Below are positions 41,054-49,886 of a stretch of DNA of 55,522 bases, in pieces (the stretch's first letter is position 1; every line of letters starts with the position of its first letter). The stretch lies in assembly GCA_038891515.1 (NCBI GenBank), contig JAWAEB010000003.1:1-55522 (forward strand). Reading direction: 5' to 3'. The notes beneath the pieces were generated by a model. That model had not been told where the DNA came from. It ran no database searches and worked only from the letters and a program-made list of their open reading frames with translations. Both the position numbers and the translations under genes were made by a program. The stretch is from HRBIN01 sp038891515. Lineage in GTDB: Archaea; Thermoproteota; Nitrososphaeria_A; Caldarchaeales; Caldarchaeaceae.

Positions 41054-42384
41054 ATTCCCTTCGTCTGACGCAGCACCTGCCTGAAACGTCTATCCTTCAT
41101 CATCTTACGGGATAGCTGATAGTTCCTCAGCAGCTCCTTCACATCCCTCTCAGCAACGCCAGCACCACGGGCTATACGCCTAGCCCTAGAATCGTCCACA
41201 AGCTGGGGATTCCGCTTCTCCTCAGAGGTCATAGACTGGATAATGGCCGACCACTTCTTGATCCTCTCCTCAGCCTTCTCCAGCTCCTCCTCAGGCACAT
41301 CCGCCATACCGGGTAGGGGCAGCTTGGACAGTATCTTCCTCAGTGGGCCCAGCTTCCTCATATCCTTAAGCTGGTTAACCATATCCTCTAACGTAAACCG
41401 GCCTGAGAGGAGCGCCTTGGCCTTCTCATCACTCAACTCCAGCTCAGCCAGCTTAACCCTCTCCACAAGATTCTCAATATCAGGTATTCCCAGCAGACCT
41501 GCTATGTAGCTGTTGGGGCTGAACACTTCAAAATCATCCACCGCTTCACCAACACCGACGAATTTTATCTGTGCGCCAGTAGCCGAGACAGCTGAGAGAG
41601 CACCACCACCCTTGGCCGAGGTGTCCAGCTTTGTCACAATAATAGAGCCTACTGGTGTGTTTTCGTGAAAGGCCTTAGCGTGGGTGCCTGCCTGCTGCCC
41701 AATAGTCCCATCTATCACGAGTATGTTTTCATCGGGGTGGAGGGCCTTCTCAAGCTGCTTCATCTCATCCATCAGCGAGTCCTGCTCCTTATGCCTACCC
41801 GCCGTATCAATAATTATGACATCCACATCGCGTCCAGTCAGCTCCTTCACACCATTCTTGGCAATCTCAATCGGGTTGGATGAGTTGAGCTCACCGTAAA
41901 CCGGTATCTCACGCGGCGTTAGAAGCTGGTGTAGCTGCTGGTAGGCGCCGGGCCTGTATGTGTCTGCGCATATGACGCCCACTCTAAAGCCGTTCTTCTT
42001 CAAATAGTTGGCTAGCTTGGCTGCTGTGGTGGTCTTTCCAGTGCCCTGTATGCCGAGGAGCATCATCATATACGGCTTCTTGCCGCCTGTAGAGAATTTG
42101 GGAGGCTTGCTACCTATGAGTGATGTGAGCTCCTCATACACTATCTTTAGAACAGCATCCTTCCTGCTTATGCCAGGCGGAACCTTCTCAGTTAGGCTAC
42201 GCTCCCTAATTCTCTCGGATAACCTATTCACCAACTCCACATTAACGTCGCTTATCAGAAGTGCACGCTGGATACCCCTAACCAGCTCCTCAACAGCCTG
42301 TCGGTCGGCTGAGGGTGATGCTAGGAATTTGTTCAGAACTTCTCTGAAAGTCTTGGCTAGATGGGAGACCACCATCCCAATCAA
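41050..42384 (-). CDS. srp54: Signal recognition particle 54 kDa GTPase
   Basis: The protein has 444 residues in N-G-M order. The helical N domain is followed by the P-loop MLLGIQGTGKTTTAAKLANY, VICADTYRPGAYQQL, VDVIIIDTAGRHKEQD and the specificity motif TKLDTSAKGGG. The C-terminal Met-rich M domain (LEDMVNQLKDMRKLGP, KMMKDRRFRQVL) binds SRP RNA and signal peptides. It targets nascent membrane and secreted proteins. The natural start may be Met4 (MVVSHLAKTF), which matches family N-termini better than Met1. It is followed by pus10 with a 4-base overlap. The SRP RNA gene was not found in the window. Confidence 0.95.
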   Translation of the reverse strand: MIGMVVSHLAKTFREVLNKFLASPSADRQAVEELVRGIQRALLISDVNVELVNRLSERIRERSLTEKVPPGISRKDAVLKIVYEELTSLIGSKPPKFSTGGKKPYMMMLLGIQGTGKTTTAAKLANYLKKNGFRVGVICADTYRPGAYQQLHQLLTPREIPVYGELNSSNPIEIAKNGVKELTGRDVDVIIIDTAGRHKEQDSLMDEMKQLEKALHPDENILVIDGTIGQQAGTHAKAFHENTPVGSIIVTKLDTSAKGGGALSAVSATGAQIKFVGVGEAVDDFEVFSPNSYIAGLLGIPDIENLVERVKLAELELSDEKAKALLSGRFTLEDMVNQLKDMRKLGPLRKILSKLPLPGMADVPEEELEKAEERIKKWSAIIQSMTSEEKRNPQLVDDSRARRIARGAGVAERDVKELLRNYQLSRKMMKDRRFRQVLRQTKGI

Positions 42385-42409
42385 CCAGCCATTTTTCAGG
42401 TAATAAGCT

Positions 42410-44053
42410 CTACTTCAGCTCTGCGATCTGAGGAGGAGGTGATTGTAATTGTCTGAGCTTCCTGTCTAGGGACGCTTTGACAAACCCTAGGTAGGCTGGC
42501 TCTGGCCTGTTGGGTCTTGAGAGATATTCTGGGTGGTACTGGGTGGCTATGAAGTAGAAGTTGCGGGGGTTCTCTATGATTTCAACCCTCCCACCGTCGG
42601 GCGACATCCCCGAGAAGACCAGCCCATGCTTCTGCAGCAACTCCCAGTAGGATGGGTTCACCTCATACCTATGCCGATGCCTCTGACGTATCTCCCCACA
42701 TCCATACAGCCTATGGGCCAGCGTCCCCTCCCTTATGTGAATGGGTAGTGAGCCCAGCCTCATAGTCCCCCCCAACCTCTCCATACGTCGCTGCTCAGGA
42801 AGCAGGTCTATGACTGGGTGTGGTGTGCTCGGGTTGAGTTCGGTGGATGCGGCTCCGTCCAGCCCACAGACATTTCTGGCAAACTCCACCACCGATAACT
42901 GAAGCCCAAAGCAGATGCCTAGGAAAGGTATGTCGTTCACCCTACTATATCTTATGCATTCTATCATACCCTCTGTCCCACGTTTACCAAACCCACCTGG
43001 TACAAGAACCCCGTCATACCCCGCCAGCATCTCAACAGCGCCTGGCTCTTTCTCAAACATCTCGGTTCCCAGCCAGTCAATCTCAACTCGAGCGCCCACA
43101 TGTATTCCTGCATGTTGAAGAGCCTCCTTCACGCTTACATACGAATCCACCAGCTGCGTGTACTTTCCGCAGACCGCTATCCTCACTGAGTATCTCGCTT
43201 CCTTGTACATCCTTACCACTTCACGCCAGCCTGCCCAATCGGGCCTATCTACACCAAAGCCCAGCCTCCTTACTATGTACTCTCCCATCCCCTGCTCCTC
43301 AAGGATAAGGGGAACAGCATAGACATAGTCCACATCATAGGATGAGAAGACGGCTTTCTCTGGCAGTGTTCCAAAGAGGGCTACCTTCCGTCTCGTGGCC
43401 TCGTCTATTGGCTTGTCGCTGCGGGCCACTATTATGTCGGGCTGGATTCCAATGCTCCTCATGGTGTTTACGCTGTGCTGGAGGGCTTTGGTCTTGAACT
43501 CGCCGGTTGCCTTGAGCGTCAGCACGAGTGCTACATGAACAAACAGAGTGTTCTCAAAACCCTCCTCAAGCCTCATCTGCCGGACAGCCTCTAGGAAGGG
43601 CTGTCCCTCAATATCTCCCACAGTCCCACCCACCTCAACAACCACAGCATCCACATCCTTGAGACCCACCTGCCTAATCCGTCTCTTTATCTCATCGGTT
43701 ACATGTGGGACAATCTGTACACATTGGCCGAGGTAGTCGCCTCGCCTCTCCTTAGCTATGACCTCCGAGTATATCTGCCCCGTGGTTATGTTGCTCTCCT
43801 TGGAGGCGGTTATGTCTAGGAAGCGCTCATACCAGCCTAGGTCAAGATCTGTTTCCCCACCATCATCCGTTACGAAGACTTCTCCATGGGAAAAGGGATT
43901 CAACGTACCTGCATCCACGTTCACATATGGGTCTATCTTTACAAAGTTAACTCTCAACCCCCTAACCGAGAGTATCTTACCTATGGAGGCGGCCACCGTG
44001 CCCTTGCCCACACTGCTGACTACGCCGCCTGTCACGAAGATATACTTTGGCAC
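42410..44053 (-). CDS. pyrG: CTP synthase
   Basis: The enzyme makes CTP from UTP, ATP and glutamine. The N-terminal synthetase domain starts with KYIFVTGGVVSSVGKGTVAA. The glutaminase domain shows the nucleophile Cys in FLGICFGLQLSV and the triad His in ATQYHPEYLSRP. About 547 residues is the normal size. GTG 44053 is chosen because it gives the standard MPKYIFVTGG N-terminus and lies 25 bases from a strong TATA box (44074-44082), a leaderless arrangement. The in-frame TTG at 44059 would add two residues. Confidence 0.95.
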   Translation of the reverse strand: MPKYIFVTGGVVSSVGKGTVAASIGKILSVRGLRVNFVKIDPYVNVDAGTLNPFSHGEVFVTDDGGETDLDLGWYERFLDITASKESNITTGQIYSEVIAKERRGDYLGQCVQIVPHVTDEIKRRIRQVGLKDVDAVVVEVGGTVGDIEGQPFLEAVRQMRLEEGFENTLFVHVALVLTLKATGEFKTKALQHSVNTMRSIGIQPDIIVARSDKPIDEATRRKVALFGTLPEKAVFSSYDVDYVYAVPLILEEQGMGEYIVRRLGFGVDRPDWAGWREVVRMYKEARYSVRIAVCGKYTQLVDSYVSVKEALQHAGIHVGARVEIDWLGTEMFEKEPGAVEMLAGYDGVLVPGGFGKRGTEGMIECIRYSRVNDIPFLGICFGLQLSVVEFARNVCGLDGAASTELNPSTPHPVIDLLPEQRRMERLGGTMRLGSLPIHIREGTLAHRLYGCGEIRQRHRHRYEVNPSYWELLQKHGLVFSGMSPDGGRVEIIENPRNFYFIATQYHPEYLSRPNRPEPAYLGFVKASLDRKLRQLQSPPPQIAELK

Positions 44054-44073
44054 ATACAACTACTCAGAAGCCG

Positions 44074-44082
44074 TTATAAAAT
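44074..44082 (-). promoter_or_regulatory. TATA box of pyrG
   Basis: TTATAAAAT (ATTTTATAA on the minus strand) is centred 25 bases before the GTG start at 44053. Confidence 0.6.
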
Positions 44083-44141
44083 CCTTTCCATCAGCCACAC
44101 CTCTCTGTAAGACAGAAATAATAGAGAGGACACCACAGGCA

Positions 44142-44969
44142 ATGTTGCAGCCGATTGTTGACTCGCACATCCACAAGCCTAGAAAAGCTGGACTAGTAGC
44201 CACCTACAGCACATGGGCGAAACGTTTTGCCAACAGGTATGGGCTGGAATCTATGGAAGAAGCGTTCAGACTGCAAATGATGGGGGCTCCCCGCATACAG
44301 AGTATTCTCACATATCTAGCAGACGTGTACGGTCTTGAGCCTGAGATAGCTGCTGTTGACGCAAAAATATGGGATGTTATGACTGGCGGGTTTGAAAGAT
44401 ATGTGGAGGCTGTCATGGATAGGGAGGGGATAGTCCATGCGATAATGGATTTGTCCATAGAGGTTGCGGAGCCTGAACAAGTATCCCAAGCCTTAGATGG
44501 ACTAGCCCCTGGCAGGTTCTCGTGGACGTTCAACATTGTGGACATGCTTCACCCTCAGTGGGCGGTGTCTAGGAGTGTGAAGGATGTTGGTGAACTTCTT
44601 GGTGCTATATCCAATCAGTTGCATCATTTAAAGAAAATGGGCTGCCGCGGCCTCAAGAACTCGATGGCCTACTACAGGGGCTTAGGCATATCTATGGTGG
44701 ATGAGGAACGGGCTGACTCAGCTTATAAGTGGCTGGCTAAGAACAAAACTGAAGAGTACGTAGAGTCTTTCCCGAGACCCATCCCTAGATATCCAATTAG
44801 GGACAGCCACCCCCATCACCTAGCATACCAAGACTTTGTCCTCAGACACATATACATTGAGGCAGGGAAAACCGGGCTACCCATACTCATACATGTGGCC
44901 AGCGCATTACATCCAGCACTAACACCCATAAACAATGATGAGCGAGCCCCAAATGCTGATACTCGATGA
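44142..44969 (+). pseudogene. Amidohydrolase-family gene truncated by deletion
   Basis: The frame begins MLQPIVDSHIHKPRKAGL with the HxH metal site of the amidohydrolase superfamily and continues through a TIM-barrel-like sequence to LPILIHVASALHPALTPINN. There it changes abruptly: from about 44935 the DNA encodes, in another frame, the C-terminal half of an ABC ATPase. The amidohydrolase frame then runs only 9 more meaningless codons to a stop. About 265 of an expected 350-400 residues remain, so the metal-binding site is incomplete and the product is probably inactive. An upstream extension of the same frame to 43758 is only antisense to pyrG. Confidence 0.75.
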
Positions 44970-45207
44970 GCCAACAGCTGGACTCTCACCCAAGGCGGCT
45001 ACGGCCATGATGCGGTACATCCAGCAACTGAGAAATGACGGCGTATCGGTCATCATTATAGAGCAGAATGTGAGAAGAGCTTTACAGGTGGCTGATAAGG
45101 TGTACGTGCTTGCATCGGGGAGAAAAGTCTTCGAAGGAAAGCCTGATGATATTGCAAGCGATGAAGAGCTTGCCAGCATATATCTTGGACTCAAAAGCAG
45201 TACGTGA
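44938..45207 (+). pseudogene. LivF-type ABC transporter ATPase, C-terminal fragment
   Basis: The frame encodes MSEPQMLILDEPTAGLSPKA (Walker B and D-loop) followed by IIIIEQNVRRALQVADKVYV (switch region; the family usually has VEQN) and the LivF-type tail ASGRKVFEGKPDDIASDEEL. The Walker A, Q-loop and signature motif are missing, so only about 90 of some 235 residues remain. It is joined to the truncated amidohydrolase at about 44935. Livs, the branched-chain amino acid or amide importers, often neighbour amidohydrolases in archaea, so the deletion probably removed the rest of such an operon. It is 9 bases ahead of the luciferase-like gene. Confidence 0.8.
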
Positions 45208-45216
45208 GGGTGCAGC

Positions 45217-46161
45217 ATGGAGTTTGACATAACTTTCGGCCCCGTCACCGGTGATCCAAAGAGAATAGCGGAATTGGCCCGGTTGGCTGAAAGGCTGGGA
45301 TACAAATCTGCGTGGATTACCCATGACCCTCTATGGGATAATTCATGGGTAGTATGTGGTGCTGTGGGTCTGGCCACCAGCCGTATATTGGTTGGCCCAG
45401 CCATAGTCAATCCCTACAGCTCATCACTTGTGGAGATAGCTATGGGTGCTGTCACACTCAACAATCTTACGGGAGGTAGGGCTGTCCTAGGATTCGGCCC
45501 CGGCTCTAAGAAGATGCTGGAGGAGAGCGGGCTCTCACACATCAACCTACTGGCCACTATGGATCATTCCATAAGGTATCTGAGGGAGGCCCTCACACCA
45601 TCAACATCCAAAATGAAACAAAAAAATAGCACATCAATACCTATCTTCTTTGGATGCCAGTCGCCCAAGCTCCTAGAACGTGTAGGTCTCTGGCGTGTGG
45701 GTGCGCTGGTCCTCCTCACACCGCCCTCATATGGCGTCGAGGCGCTTAAACTAATACAGCGGGGAGCAGAGAAGTCTGGCCTGCACGACATACAGAGTGA
45801 GGTGGTGGCGTCGATACTATGCTCCATAAACAGAGACGAGGATGAGGCGAGGAGTGGATTCGCATCATTCATCATGCATATCCTAGAATACTTATCCCCA
45901 CATCAGCTGGCCACTCACTCCCTGACTCCACACGAGATAGCTGAGGTGAGGCGGACCTACAGCGAGGGGGGTTGGGAGACGCTGCCTGAGAAGATATTCA
46001 GACTCGGGGCAGTAGGTGTCGAAGGCTGCATCAAAACAGTTGAAATGCTACATGCTATGGGGTATAGGAGGGTTAAGGTTGGGTCACCTCTGGGTCATGA
46101 TAAAGAGGAGGCGGTGCGGCTCTTCGCAGAGGAGGTTATGCCCCACTTCCAAGACTGCTAG
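45217..46161 (+). CDS. Luciferase-like (LLM class) F420/flavin-dependent oxidoreductase
   Basis: This 314-residue TIM-barrel protein has MEFDITFGPVTGDPKRIAEL, LAERLGYKSAWITHDPLW, the core block RILVGPAIVNPYSSS and LNNLTGGRAVLGFGPGS typical of the bacterial-luciferase/Mer family. In archaea many members use coenzyme F420. The substrate is unknown. A Shine-Dalgarno-like GAGGGTG lies 4 bases before ATG 45217. It was probably the last gene of the operon that also contained the amidohydrolase and Liv transporter. It appears intact and now follows the LivF fragment directly. Confidence 0.88.
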   Translation: MEFDITFGPVTGDPKRIAELARLAERLGYKSAWITHDPLWDNSWVVCGAVGLATSRILVGPAIVNPYSSSLVEIAMGAVTLNNLTGGRAVLGFGPGSKKMLEESGLSHINLLATMDHSIRYLREALTPSTSKMKQKNSTSIPIFFGCQSPKLLERVGLWRVGALVLLTPPSYGVEALKLIQRGAEKSGLHDIQSEVVASILCSINRDEDEARSGFASFIMHILEYLSPHQLATHSLTPHEIAEVRRTYSEGGWETLPEKIFRLGAVGVEGCIKTVEMLHAMGYRRVKVGSPLGHDKEEAVRLFAEEVMPHFQDC

Positions 46162-46550
46162 CCAGTCTTGCCCCTTGATGTGAACTGTGCTATAGTCTGC
46201 TGGAGAGCTGGAAGCAGTTCTAGTCCTGTTGGTGGGTTGGTTGTGAGGACCGCCACCATTCCGTTTAGAGGTAGTACTAGAACGTTGACCCTCTCCATCT
46301 CCACATACATGTATTTCATATCACCATAGTATCTGCGCTGGCCCATCAGAAGAAGCGCATAATTGGCGGTCTCCACATCTATCTTGGCCGCTGTCTTCGG
46401 CGGATCCAAAGACCTGATACCAGGCCTCATGCCACCGGCCACACCCACACCCCTCCGGTTGAAGACCTCCACATACCGTATATCATCACTCAAGCCAAAG
46501 AGCATCCTGACAAACTCTTCCAGTCTTTTCCTAGACATAGCACTGGACAT
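46158..46550 (-). CDS. Small Roadblock-like (DUF6659-type) protein
   Basis: The protein has 130 residues. Its pattern of RKRLEEFVRMLFGLSDDIRY, VFNRRGVGVAGGMRPGI and VNVLVLPLNGMVAVLTTNPP matches small Roadblock/LC7-like proteins common in Thaumarchaeota and relatives. The alternating strand and helix arrangement is consistent with that fold. Roadblock proteins often regulate small GTPases, but no GTPase partner is adjacent. Possible starts are Met1 and Met5. A TATA-like AAAACTTATCC lies upstream. The family name is from memory of its sequence pattern and should be verified. Confidence 0.6.
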   Translation of the reverse strand: MSSAMSRKRLEEFVRMLFGLSDDIRYVEVFNRRGVGVAGGMRPGIRSLDPPKTAAKIDVETANYALLLMGQRRYYGDMKYMYVEMERVNVLVLPLNGMVAVLTTNPPTGLELLPALQQTIAQFTSRGKTG

Positions 46551-46583
46551 GATAGGCTACGGATAAGTTTTACCCAAAAACCA

Positions 46584-46778
46584 CTAGACCCTGTCAAGCA
46601 ACACCTTCAACACATCGGTCGGACTATTGTAGCGGCCTTCCGGTAGGTTTCTGGTAAGCCAGTCCCTATCTTCAGGTAGGTCCGACATATTACTGCACGC
46701 AGCTATCACTTCGCTCCTGCTGGCCGGATACTTCACGTGGTTCTTCAAATGGTTGAGATGTTCTTTAAATGAAGCCAT
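46584..46778 (-). CDS. DUF2795-like small protein
   Basis: The protein has 64 residues with the family pattern FKEHLNHLKNHVKYPASRSE, VIAACSNMSDLPEDRDWLTR and NLPEGRYNSPTDVLKVLLDR. It is a compact helical protein of unknown function, frequent in Thaumarchaeota and in many bacteria. ATG 46778 is preferred over GTG 46784 because the TATA box at 46800-46807 is about 26 bases away, making it leaderless. Confidence 0.75.
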   Translation of the reverse strand: MASFKEHLNHLKNHVKYPASRSEVIAACSNMSDLPEDRDWLTRNLPEGRYNSPTDVLKVLLDRV

Positions 46779-46799
46779 AAACACCCATTCTGTAACGCG

Positions 46800-46807
46800 T
46801 ATTTAAG
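46800..46807 (-). promoter_or_regulatory. TATA box of the DUF2795-like gene
   Basis: TATTTAAG (CTTAAATA on the minus strand), centred about 26 bases from ATG 46778, decides that start. Confidence 0.55.
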
Positions 46808-46860
46808 TAAACGGTAACCACCAAATAATAGGTATGACCAAAAGCGATAAATAAGCGGGC

Positions 46861-47033
46861 AAAAACCTTGCGAATCCCTTCCGAATCACTAAACGTTCCA
46901 TGGTTGGAGAAAGCCTTGTCCGATTAAGTAGCCTTACGTCGCTATTTCGAGGTCATTATTCTGGGGCATTAATTCTGTAAGATTTTTCCACTTGGAAAGC
47001 CACTACATATTCATATTGTTTCGCAAGGTTTTT
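46861..47033. mobile_element. 173-bp segment with perfect 14-bp terminal inverted repeats (MITE-like or structured RNA)
   Basis: AAAAACCTTGCGAA at 46861-46874 is exactly complementary to TTCGCAAGGTTTTT at 47020-47033. The interior has no ORF of note. No clear target-site duplication flanks the ends. It could be a miniature inverted-repeat element or the closing stem of an RNA. Confidence 0.4.
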
Positions 47034-47200
47034 CTGGTTAAACCTGAAAACTTCGCATCTTTACAAAGCCTTGAAGAAACTTTGGGGAGATGTCTTTTCT
47101 ACAAGACAGCGGCTTTCTAATTTATGTTCATGTGTTCAGGGATTGTTTAAAAAGACCTTAACCGCCATATTCAGTTAATTGATGAGTTCATTGCTGACGT

Positions 47201-48334
47201 CTAACCCTCCACTCTCTGTCCGACAGGATATTTCGGCTCATATATGCAGGCCGGATCTGTGGCTAAAGGGTCTCCGTATTCAGCGTAGGCCCTAGCTCTC
47301 GAGCCTCCACATATCGACTTATACTCGCAAATACCACAACGACCCCTGAACAATCCATGACGCATCTTAACCAGTATAGGATGCGTCTTATATACCTCTA
47401 CAAGGCTCTTCAACCGGATATTGCTAAGAGGATATGGTAGAAAACCGGATGGAAAAATGGTTCCGTCGTAGGCAACAAATATTATGCCAAAGCCGTCTCT
47501 TGTCGGAATTATTGTCCGATCGGGCTCACGTTTAGGCTCACCCATAAGAGTCCTTAGCCTATCCACTAACTCATTATAGAGCACGCCGTCATACTTGATC
47601 CCATTGACTCTCTCCATCTTAGCCCTCCGGTAGAAGGGGGCCTCGACCGTGCGCACCTGCAAGCCATATCGGGAAACATCAAATAAGAACTGTACTACAT
47701 CTTCATATTGTTGTGACGTGATGTCAAGCTCTCTCACCGCACGGCCCGTCACAATGAGGAAGAAGACCTCCCAAATCCTAACCCCTAAATCCATGATCAG
47801 CTTCGCGATGACGGGGAGCTCCCTAATGTTCTTCTTCCATACCACCGTGTTAACCTGCAGAGCAAGTCCAATTTTGACAGCTCTCGCTATAGCATCCAAG
47901 GTAGCGTTAAAGTTGCCAGGAACCTGTCTCATATCTTCATGAGTAGCAGCAGTTGCACCGTCTAGACTGATTGATAGGCTCTTGACGGATGCCTCCTTGA
48001 ATCTACGCAGAATATCATCTGACAAGTTTGATGACACAGAAGGTGACACTGCTACCGGTACGCCACAGGAACGTGTATAGTCAATTAATTCGAATAGGTC
48101 ACTGCGCATTAGTGCATCTCCTCCCGTAATTACAAGCAATGGCTTAGGATCTCCAAAACTAGCGACCTGCTCTATGAGGAGCCTTCCTTCACCGGTGGTC
48201 AGCTCTCCAGGCAGTGGTTTAAGTATCGCATCTGCTCGGCAGTGCTTACAAGCTAGGGGACAGGCTTTAGTCGATTCCCAGAAAACTAAGAGAGGGGCTT
48301 CATGGAACCTATTTATCCAATCTTCCACTTTCAT
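47201..48334 (-). CDS. Radical SAM/SPASM protein of the heme operon (AhbC/AhbD/NirJ-like)
   Basis: The protein has 377 residues. The radical SAM cluster motif is CPLACKHC (residues 24-31). TGGDALMRSDLF and SISLDGATAATHEDM follow in the usual barrel positions, and a C-terminal SPASM-like domain contains CGICEYKSICGGSRARAY and a final Cys (DPACIYEP) for an auxiliary cluster. This architecture is shared by AhbC/AhbD/NirJ, which alter porphyrin side chains, and by peptide-modifying enzymes. As the last gene of an operon that makes uroporphyrinogen and coproporphyrinogen, it is a good candidate for a late heme step such as propionate decarboxylation. The exact reaction is not provable here. Confidence 0.82.
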   Translation of the reverse strand: MKVEDWINRFHEAPLLVFWESTKACPLACKHCRADAILKPLPGELTTGEGRLLIEQVASFGDPKPLLVITGGDALMRSDLFELIDYTRSCGVPVAVSPSVSSNLSDDILRRFKEASVKSLSISLDGATAATHEDMRQVPGNFNATLDAIARAVKIGLALQVNTVVWKKNIRELPVIAKLIMDLGVRIWEVFFLIVTGRAVRELDITSQQYEDVVQFLFDVSRYGLQVRTVEAPFYRRAKMERVNGIKYDGVLYNELVDRLRTLMGEPKREPDRTIIPTRDGFGIIFVAYDGTIFPSGFLPYPLSNIRLKSLVEVYKTHPILVKMRHGLFRGRCGICEYKSICGGSRARAYAEYGDPLATDPACIYEPKYPVGQRVEG

Positions 48335-48351
48335 AGGACCACATACTCACC

Positions 48352-48843
48352 TCACGAGAACCTTAGTAACGTCCCGAGCATCATTACAGCGATGGTCAGG
48401 GACAGACTAGCCCAGCCAACCACTATGGTCTTCAACCTTTTCCTAGCATAGCCCGGACCATTCTCCATTTTAGAAAGTTCCGTCCCTAACCTCGAGTGTA
48501 AGGGAAGTATAATAAGTATAGCCATGACGATAACAGTCTTAATCATTAAAATTGTGCCGAAGTATGTAGCGTAGAAAGAAGGGTTTAAAATTGACTGGAT
48601 ACCTACACCTCTTGCTGAAAGAATAAGCAGTCCAGTTATCACCGCCAAATAAAGAGAATATCTCATAGGTCTCTGAATAGCCCTTCCAACGGTTCCTAGT
48701 AGCTTTATGGCCTCTACTGGAGGGAAAGCCTCTCTTAGACGCCTGTTGACTAAAACAGTGAAGAGTATTCCTCCAATCCATAGCGATGCACTGATTATGT
48801 GTATCAATTTCAACAGGGATAAAAGTGTTAAGAGACTCAACAC
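48352..48843 (-). CDS. CopD/HemJ-like membrane protein in the heme operon
   Basis: The protein has 163 residues with four helices. Helix 1 carries LKLIHIISASLWIGGILFTV, with the conserved His and the Trp-Gly pattern of the CopD/HemJ-like superfamily. Helix 2 starts near RPMRYSLYLAVITGLLILSA, and helix 3 has a Lys at MIKTVIVMAILIILPLHSRL. HemJ is a membrane protoporphyrinogen oxidase with four or five helices and an essential His and Lys. Location between hemE and a radical SAM gene, with a 7-base overlap with hemE, makes a porphyrinogen-oxidising or heme-handling role plausible but unproven. Confidence 0.7.
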   Translation of the reverse strand: MLSLLTLLSLLKLIHIISASLWIGGILFTVLVNRRLREAFPPVEAIKLLGTVGRAIQRPMRYSLYLAVITGLLILSARGVGIQSILNPSFYATYFGTILMIKTVIVMAILIILPLHSRLGTELSKMENGPGYARKRLKTIVVGWASLSLTIAVMMLGTLLRFS

Positions 48844-49886
48844 GTGCCGTTACCTCCATCGTAATTATGAACGAACTCGACAAGGGTAGCTACGTTCTCA
48901 GGCGGCGTCTCTGGAAGAACCCCATGACCCAAGTTGAAGATGTGCCCAGGCTTATCACGTGTCATTTCGAGTATTCTACCTGCTTTTGATTCTATGATGC
49001 CCCTACCAGCTAAGAGGATGGTGGGGTCTAAGTTGCCCTGTATCCCTACATCGTATCCTATGGTTTTCCAAGCTTCGTTTATCTCTACACGCCAGTCAAC
49101 GCTTATTGTGTTAGCGCCAGTCTTCCTCAGAAGCTCAAGCATCCCGGCTGTGCAGGTAGTGAAGTATATTGTTGGGATGCCTTGGTTCTTTACGCTTTCA
49201 ACCACGGTTTTCACATATGGAAAAACGTTCTCTGCATAGTCGGATGGTGATAGACTCCCAGCCCAGCTGTCGAAGAGTTGGATAACGCGCGCACCTGCAG
49301 CCACCTGCCCTTTAAGATACTCCACCACCGCATAGCAGATAACGTTCATGAGCCCCTCCCAAAGTTTCGGTTTCTTATACATGAGGGATTTAACAGAGTA
49401 GAAATCCTTGGATATCCCATTCTCCACCATATAACACATGATAGTGAACGGGCCTCCAGCGAAACCTATTATCGGAATTCTATCATTAAGGAGCGATCTA
49501 GCACGCCGTATCGTCTCGTAGACGTATGAGAGCTTAGAACTGTCGAACTCCCGCAGATTTTTAATATCCCATTCTCCCTTAATCGATTCCCCGACTACTG
49601 GACCTTTGCCATCAACAATTCTAAATGGTATATTCAGCCCCTCCAAAACCAGCACTATATCAGCGAAGACTATAGCTGCATCCACGCCAAACTTCAAAAC
49701 TGGTAAAACAGTTAACTCTGCTGCAGTCTCAGAGTCCTTACATATGGAGAGCAGGTCTCGGTCCCTTCTCAACTTCCTATATTCTGGAAGATACCTTCCT
49801 GCTTGCCTCATTAGCCATATAGGTCTCTTATCTGTCTCTTCCATTTTACATGCTTTCAGAAGCCTGTCATTCATTTGCTTCACCAA
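48837..49886 (-). CDS. hemE: Uroporphyrinogen III decarboxylase
   Basis: The enzyme decarboxylates the four acetate side chains of uroporphyrinogen III to give coproporphyrinogen III. It has 349 residues and the family N-terminal signature PIWLMRQAGRYLPEYRKLR, with the arginines that bind substrate carboxylates. IIGFAGGPFTIMCYMVENG and GLGHGVLPETP-like GHGVLPETPPENV close the protein. Many archaea instead route uroporphyrinogen through precorrin-2 and siroheme (Ahb pathway), so a hemE inside the operon points to a coproporphyrinogen-based route. It overlaps hemL by 20 bases and the CopD-like gene by 7. Confidence 0.95.
   Translation of the reverse strand: MVKQMNDRLLKACKMEETDKRPIWLMRQAGRYLPEYRKLRRDRDLLSICKDSETAAELTVLPVLKFGVDAAIVFADIVLVLEGLNIPFRIVDGKGPVVGESIKGEWDIKNLREFDSSKLSYVYETIRRARSLLNDRIPIIGFAGGPFTIMCYMVENGISKDFYSVKSLMYKKPKLWEGLMNVICYAVVEYLKGQVAAGARVIQLFDSWAGSLSPSDYAENVFPYVKTVVESVKNQGIPTIYFTTCTAGMLELLRKTGANTISVDWRVEINEAWKTIGYDVGIQGNLDPTILLAGRGIIESKAGRILEMTRDKPGHIFNLGHGVLPETPPENVATLVEFVHNYDGGNGTC

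Larger units (their letters stand above)
46785..47200. other. Gene-free stretch with a 173-bp inverted-repeat element
   Basis: No protein gene is supported here. The stretch holds the TATA box (46800-46807) of the small DUF2795-like gene and, from 46861 to 47033, a segment bounded by perfect 14-bp inverted repeats. The remaining 47034-47200 is AT-rich and shows nothing I recognise. Confidence 0.5.

Noticed and set aside
43758..44141. Upstream extension of the amidohydrolase frame
   Set aside because: It is antisense to the start of pyrG; the amidohydrolase motif begins right after ATG 44142.
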